A DNA stretch of 17,931 nt, from NCBI GenBank assembly GCA_014189685.1, contig DVAB01000021.1, positions 1 to 17,931 on the forward strand, given 5' to 3'. This document shows, piece after piece, positions 7,393 through 13,059 of the stretch (within the stretch, counting starts at the first letter, position 1; the number at the start of each line of letters is the position of its first letter). The position numbers were made by a program, and so were the translations under genes. The stretch comes from Candidatus Naiadarchaeum limnaeum. GTDB taxonomy: Archaea; Undinarchaeota; Undinarchaeia; Undinarchaeales; Naiadarchaeaceae. The notes beneath the pieces were generated by a model that saw only the letters and a program-made list of their open reading frames with translations, ran no database searches and was not told the DNA's origin.

Positions 7393-8489
7393 CCGTATAT
7401 CACCTTCGCCCCTTCAATATAATCATTAATTTTTTGCAAATCAATTCTGTTCGCATCTAAAATATTGATTGCAAAAGAAAATAGTTTTTCGCGTACTTTG
7501 TTTGGATTTTTTGCACCGCGCTCGATAAACCAATTATCCGGGTAAAAAACAGAATTTGCAACTACTATTGCTCTAAAAGCAAAAAATGGCTGAGCAACTT
7601 CCAAAATTTGGAAATCTTTTGTTTTTTTCAAATAGGTCTCAAAGAATAAATCAAAGAGCTCTTTGAATTCCCCGATTAATTTCCCATATTTAGTTATGCT
7701 CCAGAAAATAAAATTCATTGCAAAAGCAGTTAAATCATCTGCAGGCTCTCCAAATTCTCCTCTGCTCCTATCCAATAAAATAAATTCTGAGCTTTTTTCA
7801 TCCTGGAAAACAATGTTAAATGGATGGTAGTCTCCATGAATAACACATAATCTATCGGAATAACTTTTTAGCTTTCTCCACCATTCAACGCATTTCTTTA
7901 CAAATTCAATTTTTCTTTGTTCGTCCAGAAAACTTCCTTTTGGATATCCATCAAGAACCCCCATGATGTATTCTCCGTGTCCGATTAAATCTCTTGCGCG
8001 CCTTGCATACAATTCTGGGCGCGAAATTTTTTCTTTGTGAATTTTCGCTAGATATTCTGCAAGAGTTTTCACTCGCCTTTTGTCCAAATCACTGATTCCT
8101 TCTTTAAAAATTCGGTCCAAGTCACTGTCATAGGTTTTTCCTTTTGCCTCCTGCAGTAAAATGTAATATTTTTTTATCCCTCCGATTGAGACTAATTCAT
8201 CTCCTTTCAACCCAAGAACATCAAAGCTCTTTACATGCAATGGCAATTTGTTAAAAGTGTCGTGCGCTAAAATTAAATTGTGCGCAATATCAGAGAGATG
8301 GTCGTGCCCAAATCCACCTTCTGCCATTGTTTTTAATACAACTTTTTTTCTACCTTTTCCAGAGTTAAAATCAATTAAATAAGCCTCTCCGTAAACTCCT
8401 TTTCCAAGCTTTTTGAATTCTTTAAACTTAATTTGGCCGCCGAATTTCTTGGCTAGGTAAGTTTTCAAATTTTCTTTATTAATTTCCAT
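7389..8489 (-). CDS. APH/choline-kinase-like phosphotransferase
   Basis: A protein-kinase-fold small-molecule phosphotransferase (APH family), 366 residues from the chosen start. The nucleotide loop is LGKGVYGEAYLID (28-40) and the ATP-contacting lysine is in VVLKTM (50-55). The catalytic loop is CVIHGDYHPFNIVF (215-228), matching HGDxxxxN, and the metal-binding segment LLDRSRGEFGEPADDL (238-253) follows. The ATG at 8489 is preferred over an upstream-extended reading to 8576. A minus-strand TATA-like ATATAATAAATA lies near 8521-8532, and the extension would reach across that promoter and into the divergent gene. It is the first gene of the kinase-kinase-methyltransferase-phosphatase unit. Antibiotic resistance is not implied; family members phosphorylate many alcohol substrates. 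Confidence 0.8.
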   Translation of the reverse strand: MEINKENLKTYLAKKFGGQIKFKEFKKLGKGVYGEAYLIDFNSGKGRKKVVLKTMAEGGFGHDHLSDIAHNLILAHDTFNKLPLHVKSFDVLGLKGDELVSIGGIKKYYILLQEAKGKTYDSDLDRIFKEGISDLDKRRVKTLAEYLAKIHKEKISRPELYARRARDLIGHGEYIMGVLDGYPKGSFLDEQRKIEFVKKCVEWWRKLKSYSDRLCVIHGDYHPFNIVFQDEKSSEFILLDRSRGEFGEPADDLTAFAMNFIFWSITKYGKLIGEFKELFDLFFETYLKKTKDFQILEVAQPFFAFRAIVVANSVFYPDNWFIERGAKNPNKVREKLFSFAINILDANRIDLQKINDYIEGAKVIYG

Positions 8490-8517
8490 GCTCCCACGCT
8501 CTATTTTAAGAAGCAAT

Positions 8518-8534
8518 GGGTATTTATTATATGC
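8518..8534. promoter_or_regulatory. Shared TATA-like element between divergent genes
   Basis: GTATTTATTATATG reads as a TATA-like element on both strands. On the plus strand it lies about 25 bases before the ATG at 8551, predicting a leaderless DUF2085 transcript. On the minus strand it lies about 37 bases before the APH-like ATG at 8489. No other TATA-like sequence is seen in the 61-base gap, so one element may serve both directions. Confidence 0.45.
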
Positions 8535-8550
8535 TGTCCAACTTTTAATT

Positions 8551-9102
8551 ATGAATTTAAAGCCGATAATGCGCATTCTGTGCCACCAGAGAGAGGACAG
8601 AACTTACAAAGTTTGCGATAATTATTTGTTAGTTTGCGGCCGCTGTTTAGGAATTTATATTGGATTTTTCTTTTCATTCATAGTTTTGCTATTGATTTAT
8701 GGATTTTTTACAAGAAGTGTAAATGTTCTATACGCTTTTGCGCTTATAATTCCAATGGTAATTGATGGAATGTCGCAAGCATTTAATTTGCGCGAAAGTA
8801 AAAATTGGATTAGATTCATAACGGGCTACTTGGCAGGATTGAGCGTGGCTTACATATTCTATGCGATTATCTCTGTAATTCTAGCTACTCCACGATTTGC
8901 AAAGTTGCCATATTTTGAATTTATTCCTATAGCTGCAGTCATGCTATTTTTATTATTTATTCTTGAAAAATCACAGAATTCAAAAATTATTTTCCTGAAG
9001 AAGTTCTTTAATTCAATTGCAATTTTCTCAGCCGTATTTTTAGTTTTTGGCGTAATAATACTCTATGCACTACTTTTTCTAAAGCTAAAATTTTTCAGCT
9101 AA
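8551..9102 (+). CDS. DUF2085 family membrane protein
   Basis: A small integral membrane protein of about 183 residues. Near the N-terminus it has CHQREDRTY and CGRCLGIYIGFFFSF, the paired motifs (CHQR ... CxRC) that define DUF2085, a family of unknown function. The three cysteines and one histidine could bind a metal. About five hydrophobic segments follow: GIYIGFFFSFIVLLLIYGFF, VLYALALI-like, FITGYLAGLSVAYIFYAI, PIAAVMLFLLFIL and IFSAVFLVFGVIILYALLF. Start choice: ATG 8551 (MNLKPIMRIL) lies about 25 bases from a TATA-like element and would be leaderless; ATG 8569 is the alternative. Upstream in-frame codons to 8488 cross the promoter and are rejected. Its 3' end overlaps the convergent methyltransferase by eight bases. 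Confidence 0.75.
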   Translation: MNLKPIMRILCHQREDRTYKVCDNYLLVCGRCLGIYIGFFFSFIVLLLIYGFFTRSVNVLYAFALIIPMVIDGMSQAFNLRESKNWIRFITGYLAGLSVAYIFYAIISVILATPRFAKLPYFEFIPIAAVMLFLLFILEKSQNSKIIFLKKFFNSIAIFSAVFLVFGVIILYALLFLKLKFFS

Positions 9103-9643
9103 GCTGTATCACAAAAATTTTCTCAAAAGCTAATTTTTTCTCTGCAATTATCTCTCCCTCTGCCTGAACTCCAGATAAAGTGCTATTCACTATAACAGCG
9201 CGGCCGTTTTCTTTTAAAAAATCTCTATATTGCTCTAAAAATTTTTCTAAAGTTTCCGAACTGTTATAGCTCAAGTCTATAGGCCTGTCAGAATATTTTG
9301 TTTCGCGTGGCAGATAAGGCGGGTTAAAAATAATTAAGTCAAATTTTTCTCCATTTTTTAGCGGTGCGAGCAAATCACCTTCTCTAAAATCAACCTTTAC
9401 TTTATTCCCTTCTGCATTTTTCTTCGCACATTTAATTGCATGCTCGTTTAAATCAGTTGCAACAACTTCCGCACCTTTTCTTGCGCATAAAATTGCAATT
9501 AATCCTGAGCCAGTTCCAATTTCTAAAACTTTTTCTCCTTTTTTAACCTGCAAGTTATTTGCTAAAAGAAAAGAATCTTCTCTTGGCGAGTAAACATTCC
9601 CATCAGTTTCCAGAATTAAATCATTGTAAAAAGTCTGTGCCAT
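9095..9643 (-). CDS. HemK2/Mtq2-like protein-glutamine methyltransferase
   Basis: A 182-residue class I methyltransferase of the HemK2/N6AMT1/Mtq2 type. The N-terminal VYSPREDSFLLANNL (17-31) is the characteristic N6AMT1-like segment. Motif I is VLEIGTGSGLIAILCA (39-54), the acidic motif II is VVATDLNEHAI (60-70), and the catalytic IIFNPPYLPRE (104-114) carries the NPPY motif for amide or amine N-methylation. In archaea and eukaryotes this family, with the Trm112 activator, methylates the GGQ glutamine of the release factor, so aRF1 is the likely substrate (inferred from family). Trm112 is not in the window. Its start shares a base with the stop of the PhoU/RCK gene (TAATG), so the two are coupled. 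Confidence 0.87.
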   Translation of the reverse strand: MAQTFYNDLILETDGNVYSPREDSFLLANNLQVKKGEKVLEIGTGSGLIAILCARKGAEVVATDLNEHAIKCAKKNAEGNKVKVDFREGDLLAPLKNGEKFDLIIFNPPYLPRETKYSDRPIDLSYNSSETLEKFLEQYRDFLKENGRAVIVNSTLSGVQAEGEIIAEKKLAFEKIFVIQLS

Positions 9644-10245
9644 TATTTTGCAGCGCTTTTCAGAACTTCAACTGAATCTCTCAAACCTGAAACAATCAAA
9701 TGATCCCCAACATTTATCTTATCTGAATCGCTAACATGTGTTATCCAGCTGCCGTTTTTCCTAATTGCCAAAAATTTAACTCCCTTGTGGTCTTTTTTGA
9801 TATCCTTTATTGCCTTTCCAGAAATTTTGGCGCCTTTTCTTACCTCAATGCTATCAACATGCTCTCTTGACTCTAAAATTGCATCTCTTAATGCAGGATG
9901 TATCTCAACATCCCTGAGAACAATACCTGCCAATCTATCAGCAGCATTTGAAATATTCTCTGCTTCTGAGGCAAGTTTCAAAATTCCGGCAAGTTTTGCA
10001 GCCTGGGCAGGATTTTTTGCCGCTAACATAGTGCGTATTTCAACTTGGTATCTAAGCTTGTTCATCTCCTCCTCTAAATCGCGGACTTCATTTGCAAGCT
10101 CATCATTATTGAAAAGGACTGCAGAATAAGCAAGGTCAACCATTAGCTCAGAAATATCTTTCATATCCCGAAGTAAATCTTTTACTCCGCGGCCTCTCTC
10201 TAAAAGTTCGCCTACAATCTCATCAAATTCGTATTTTTTAGCCAT
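9643..10245 (-). CDS. PhoU-like plus RCK_C (TrkA-C) domain regulator
   Basis: A 200-residue two-domain protein. Residues about 8-115 form a helical PhoU-like domain (LLRDMKDISELMVDLAYSAV, then VRDLEEEMNKLRYQVEIRTM and ASEAENISNAADRLAGIVLR). Residues about 128-198 look like an RCK_C/TrkA-C ligand-binding domain: GAKISGKAIKDI, FLAIRKNGSWITHVSDSDKI, and INVGDHLIVSGLRDSVEVL. This architecture is known in archaeal and bacterial cytoplasmic regulators of cation transporters and channels. No transporter gene is adjacent, so its partner is unknown. A minus-strand TATA-like CTTATAAAG (10271-10279) lies about 30 bases upstream, giving a leader of only a few bases. It is followed directly by the HemK2-like gene. 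Confidence 0.82.
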   Translation of the reverse strand: MAKKYEFDEIVGELLERGRGVKDLLRDMKDISELMVDLAYSAVLFNNDELANEVRDLEEEMNKLRYQVEIRTMLAAKNPAQAAKLAGILKLASEAENISNAADRLAGIVLRDVEIHPALRDAILESREHVDSIEVRKGAKISGKAIKDIKKDHKGVKFLAIRKNGSWITHVSDSDKINVGDHLIVSGLRDSVEVLKSAAK

Positions 10246-10270
10246 GCTCTCCCTACTTGTTTAGTTTTTC

Positions 10271-10306
10271 ACTTTATAAGCCTTTTTGCATAAACATTTA
10301 TATAAT
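10271..10306. promoter_or_regulatory. Divergent promoters of the PhoU/RCK gene and the 105-residue protein gene
   Basis: Two TATA-like elements lie in this 81-base gap. CTTATAAAG on the minus strand (10271-10279) serves the PhoU/RCK gene starting at 10245. CATTTATATAATT on the plus strand (10295-10307) is centred about 26 bases before the ATG at 10327. The latter spacing is that expected for a leaderless transcript. Confidence 0.55.
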
Positions 10307-10326
10307 TGCAATTTCTATCTGCTCGC

Positions 10327-10644
10327 ATGGAAATTCACACTGCAATCGATAAATTCGATGAACTGCGCATTTTTATCGAAACAAAAAAAGAAGAACTGCA
10401 CGGAAAGGAAGTTAGAATAAAAGTAATGGCAGATAGCAATATAGTTGCGAATGAAGAAGGCTTTTTTATAAATCCAGATAAGATAAAGAAAGTACAATTT
10501 GCAAACAATGATAATGAGATAAATCTTTTTTTGTTTAGGAATTCAAATCCGGAAGAAGTTCCAGCAAATGCAAAAGTTTCATTTAATGTTACAAAAGAAC
10601 TTTGGCAGGAAATGCGGCCGAAATTTATAATAAGTTACAGCTAA
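10327..10644 (+). CDS. Unrecognised 105-residue soluble protein
   Basis: I do not recognise this family. The product has no membrane segment or signal peptide and mixes an N-terminal helix-like stretch (IDKFDELRIFIETKKEEL) with alternating strand-like segments (EVRIKVMADSNIVANEEGFF, EINLFLFRNS, KVSFNVTKELW, FIISYS). It is acidic/lysine-rich and cysteine-free, so probably a small alpha/beta cytoplasmic protein. The ATG at 10327 is chosen because a TATA box is centred about 26 bases upstream, exactly the leaderless distance. A longer reading from TTG 10306 would begin within the TATA box. It ends three bases from the convergent winged-helix gene. The promoter and continuous coding sense make it credible as a real gene. 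Confidence 0.65.
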   Translation: MEIHTAIDKFDELRIFIETKKEELHGKEVRIKVMADSNIVANEEGFFINPDKIKKVQFANNDNEINLFLFRNSNPEEVPANAKVSFNVTKELWQEMRPKFIISYS

Positions 10645-10647
10645 AAC

Positions 10648-11622
10648 TTAGTCTAAATCGTCCTTGCTCACAAGCAAAACCAAATCGCTCAATTCTTTTT
10701 CCCAGTACTTTTTTGCGTTTTTTGCAAATCCGCTCATACTAATTATTATAACAGGCGTTCTTCTTGAAACAGCTACCATTCCAATTGAAGAAACATCATC
10801 CTGGGAAACAGGCTTTTTTCCAGAATCTAAAATTCTAACCATATAAGTTTGCTTTCCAAGCGGGGTTGGAACTTTTACTTCCAATTCAACTTCTTTCCCA
10901 GTCTTCAAAAGTTTCTCGCTTTCAATATCTATGTTGTTTTTTTCAAGCCAATGGTAAACTATGTTTCTGAAATCATTTATTGGAGCTGCTTCAACTTCCC
11001 TGATTTTTTCTTCAACTGTCTTTCTTTTTCTTCCGCGCTTTCTTTCAACTTTTACCGGAATTGGCTTTACAGTTTTTTCAACTCTCTCAACTTTTTGCTC
11101 TGCTAATTGCTCAATTATTTTCTGATCCTGAGTTTTTGTTTCTTGAACAGCTTTTGCGACCGCGCCTCCAAATCTTACAGTTAATTTTTTCATTGCAATC
11201 TCCCTTGCTTTGGTTTCATGCATATCAGGAGTATACCAGCATCTTAGGGGCGTTCCTCTGAAATCAAGCACAAATCCGCCAACTAAATCCTCTAAATTTG
11301 AAAGTACAGTTGCTTCCTCAGGCCTGATTTCAAATTCTCCAACCACATTTTCCTTCATAAGTTTCTGCAAAAGTTCCTTGTCTTGCGGAGTCAACATGTC
11401 TGCAATTTTTTTCTGCAAAACAGGCAATTGATCAGGATAAAAATAATACTTCATACTTCCTAATTTTCTTTTTGAGCGCATTAACTTGTTCTGGCTTACA
11501 GCATCAACCAGAACAGCAGTTACAATTATTGAATTGGCCCCAAGTTTTTGGGCTATATCAACTGGAGTTGATGGGCCGTATCTTCTAATATGGTTTAAAA
11601 TTTCCTCGTCAATCCTTGCCAT
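10648..11622 (-). CDS. Winged-helix protein with AT-hook-like linker and possible degenerate nuclease-fold domain
   Basis: A 324-residue protein I cannot name. Residues 1-70 look like a winged helix (IDEEILNHIRRYGPSTPVDI, then AQKLGANSIIVTAVL). Residues 78-150 form a second small domain (TPQDKELLQKLM, VGGFVLDFRGTPLRCWYTP). Residues 155-212 are charged and contain the basic cluster KVERKRGRKRKT (191-202), resembling an AT-hook. Residues 217-324 (VELEVKVPTPLGKQTYMVRI, then PVIIISMSGFAKNAKKYWEK and LVLLVSKDDL) recall the Mrr-type PD-(D/E)XK fold, but the QxK/ExK active-site element appears replaced by MVRILD, so activity is doubtful. DNA binding is likely. The start at ATG 11622 sits about 29 bases from a TATA box; a TTG three codons upstream is less likely. 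Confidence 0.65.
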   Translation of the reverse strand: MARIDEEILNHIRRYGPSTPVDIAQKLGANSIIVTAVLVDAVSQNKLMRSKRKLGSMKYYFYPDQLPVLQKKIADMLTPQDKELLQKLMKENVVGEFEIRPEEATVLSNLEDLVGGFVLDFRGTPLRCWYTPDMHETKAREIAMKKLTVRFGGAVAKAVQETKTQDQKIIEQLAEQKVERVEKTVKPIPVKVERKRGRKRKTVEEKIREVEAAPINDFRNIVYHWLEKNNIDIESEKLLKTGKEVELEVKVPTPLGKQTYMVRILDSGKKPVSQDDVSSIGMVAVSRRTPVIIISMSGFAKNAKKYWEKELSDLVLLVSKDDLD

Positions 11623-11643
11623 TCCATCCAAATGTAGTGTAAT

Positions 11644-11660
11644 TAACTATATATTTTAAC
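11644..11660. promoter_or_regulatory. Bidirectional TATA element midway between two leaderless genes
   Basis: TAACTATATATTTTAAC is nearly self-complementary and is the only TATA-like sequence in the 55-base gap. Its centre (about 11651) is 27 bases from the plus-strand ATG at 11678 and 29 bases from the minus-strand ATG at 11622. Both distances match leaderless transcription in archaea. Confidence 0.6.
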
Positions 11661-11677
11661 TTTTTTAATCTTATCTT

Positions 11678-12274
11678 ATGAAATTTAGCCTTGCAGAAGA
11701 GCTGCGCAGAAAATCAGCGCATTTTTTCGGATTAGCTTGGGTTCTGGTTTCTTATTATATAACTTTGAAGCAGACAATTTTGCTTCTCGGGCTTTTCTTC
11801 TTTCTCACACTAGTAAACGCCTCACTTCACAAATATTTAGTTCGCATTCCTCTGCTTGGAAATTTTGTTGATTTTTTGCATTCAATGGCGCGCGCAGAGG
11901 AAAGACATGCAAAAATTTATTATGGGGCAGTTTATTTTTTTGGAAGCTTGATTGTTGTTCTTTTTGCAACTCAATCTTTGCCAATTTTTAGAGGAGCTGC
12001 TATTGTTTTAATTATTGGAGACGCTTTCTCTGCAATAATTGGAAAAGCATTTGGAAAAACTGAGCTTCCTTACAATCCTTTCAAAAGCGTTGAAGGGAGC
12101 ATTGCAGGGCTAATTGCAGCGAGCATTGCTGCGGCTTTTGTTCTTCCAATACCTCTTGCAATTTTTGCAGCTTTTATAGGAATGTTCATTGAATCAATTC
12201 CCTGGGATTTAAATGACAATTTAACAATGCCAATTGGGGTTGGGTTTTTCCTCTGGATTTTAACATCTTTATGA
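11678..12274 (+). CDS. CTP-dependent lipid kinase family membrane protein (SEC59/DGK1/VTE5-like)
   Basis: A 198-residue polytopic membrane protein of the dolichol kinase / phytol kinase / yeast DGK1 superfamily, which transfers phosphate from CTP to a lipid alcohol. Family signatures are ELRRKSAHFFGL near the N-terminus (8-19), GDAFSAIIGKAFGK (114-127), NPFKSVEGSIAGL (133-145), and IESIPWDLNDNLTMPIGVG (171-189). About six hydrophobic helices fill the rest. The likely substrate in archaea is a polyprenol/dolichol used for protein glycosylation, or another isoprenoid alcohol; this is inferred. The start ATG 11678 is leaderless relative to the TATA element near 11651. The rhomboid gene follows after eight bases, so the two are probably one transcript. 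Confidence 0.85.
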   Translation: MKFSLAEELRRKSAHFFGLAWVLVSYYITLKQTILLLGLFFFLTLVNASLHKYLVRIPLLGNFVDFLHSMARAEERHAKIYYGAVYFFGSLIVVLFATQSLPIFRGAAIVLIIGDAFSAIIGKAFGKTELPYNPFKSVEGSIAGLIAASIAAAFVLPIPLAIFAAFIGMFIESIPWDLNDNLTMPIGVGFFLWILTSL

Positions 12275-12282
12275 TTTAAAAA

Positions 12283-12999
12283 ATGGTAATTGGATATGAA
12301 ACTGAAGATCCGCTTTTCGAAAGCGGATTTAAATGGATATCAATAAAATTAGCTGCAGTAATCACATTTATTTTTGTTTTGCAATTAATTTATCCGCCGC
12401 TAACAGATATGTTTTCAGAAATTCCTTCTAGAATTTTTTTTGAGCCTTGGAGAATTATTACTCATATTTTTTTGCATTCAACAACTAATATAACTCATAT
12501 TTTTTACAACATGTTCGGACTTGTTTTATTTGGAGCGATTTTAGAAAAAATAGTTGGCTGGCGAAGATTTTTAACAATATTTTTTATTGCAGGAATAGTT
12601 GCATCTATTGGTTCAATTGTTGTTTCATTCTTGCAGGGAACCCAAAACATTCCAAGTATCGGAGCAAGCGGTGCAATTTTTGGAGTAATAGGGGCTTTAG
12701 CAGTTCTGCGGCCGCGAATGATAGTTTATGTTTTATACTTTCCAATGCCTATGATAGCAGCTGCATTTTTCTGGGCCCTAATTGATATTATAGGTTTGTT
12801 TAATCCATTTGATTACATTAACAATTCTGCGCATTTATTTGGAATGTTTTTTGGAATTGTTTTTGCTTTAGCGATAAGGCAGAGATTTGGAGAACCATTT
12901 TTTGTAAAAAAGAGAAGCGCAGATATTCATATTAAAGAGGAAGAATTCGAGGATTGGGAAGAGAGATGGATGGGGCGGAAAAAGAAAAAGCGCGAATAG
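12283..12999 (+). CDS. Rhomboid family intramembrane serine protease
   Basis: A 238-residue polytopic membrane protein with rhomboid catalytic features: HSTTNITHIFYNMFGL (65-80, holding the HxxxN motif, H72 and N76), the nucleophile in IGASGAIFGVIGA (126-138, Ser129), and the catalytic His in NSAHLFGMFFGI (181-192, His184). Six to seven TM helices are visible. The cytoplasmic C-terminus is highly charged (EEEFEDWEERWMGRKKKKRE). Rhomboids cleave TM helices of membrane proteins. The gene follows the lipid kinase by eight bases. Sixty bases downstream lies an operon with a membrane-tethered transcription factor, a possible but unproven substrate. The TAG stop forms part of an inverted repeat that precedes that operon's promoter. 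Confidence 0.93.
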   Translation: MVIGYETEDPLFESGFKWISIKLAAVITFIFVLQLIYPPLTDMFSEIPSRIFFEPWRIITHIFLHSTTNITHIFYNMFGLVLFGAILEKIVGWRRFLTIFFIAGIVASIGSIVVSFLQGTQNIPSIGASGAIFGVIGALAVLRPRMIVYVLYFPMPMIAAAFFWALIDIIGLFNPFDYINNSAHLFGMFFGIVFALAIRQRFGEPFFVKKRSADIHIKEEEFEDWEERWMGRKKKKRE

Positions 13000-13021
13000 C
13001 TACGAATGGATTCGTAGTTAT
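12996..13021. promoter_or_regulatory. Inverted repeat: candidate operator (or hairpin)
   Basis: CTACGAATGGATTCGTAG (13000-13017) is a perfect 8-base inverted repeat with a two-base centre. Adding the flanks ATAG and TTAT extends the pairing to 12 bases a side, with one G-T mismatch. The left arm includes the rhomboid stop codon. The right arm ends a few bases before a TATA-like element at about 13027-13040. As DNA it would suit a dimeric winged-helix regulator; as RNA it could form a hairpin at the end of the rhomboid mRNA. Confidence 0.6.
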
Positions 13022-13024
13022 CAT

Positions 13025-13040
13025 ATATTATTTAAAATAA
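13025..13040 (+). promoter_or_regulatory. TATA box of the lipoprotein/regulator operon
   Basis: TATTATTTAAAATAA centres about 26 bases before the ATG at 13060, predicting a leaderless mRNA. It lies directly after the inverted repeat, so a protein bound to the repeat would contact the BRE/TATA zone. Confidence 0.5.
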
Positions 13041-13059
13041 GCAAAATACCTTTTTAACC

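Noticed and set aside
7389-8489. Aminoglycoside resistance gene
   Set aside because: The fold matches APH but family members act on many alcohols; the context is a metabolic operon, with no mobile-element signs.
8490-8576. Longer N-terminus for the APH-like kinase (29 extra residues)
   Set aside because: It would cross the shared TATA element and overlap the start of the divergent DUF2085 gene; the APH fold begins naturally after the ATG at 8489.
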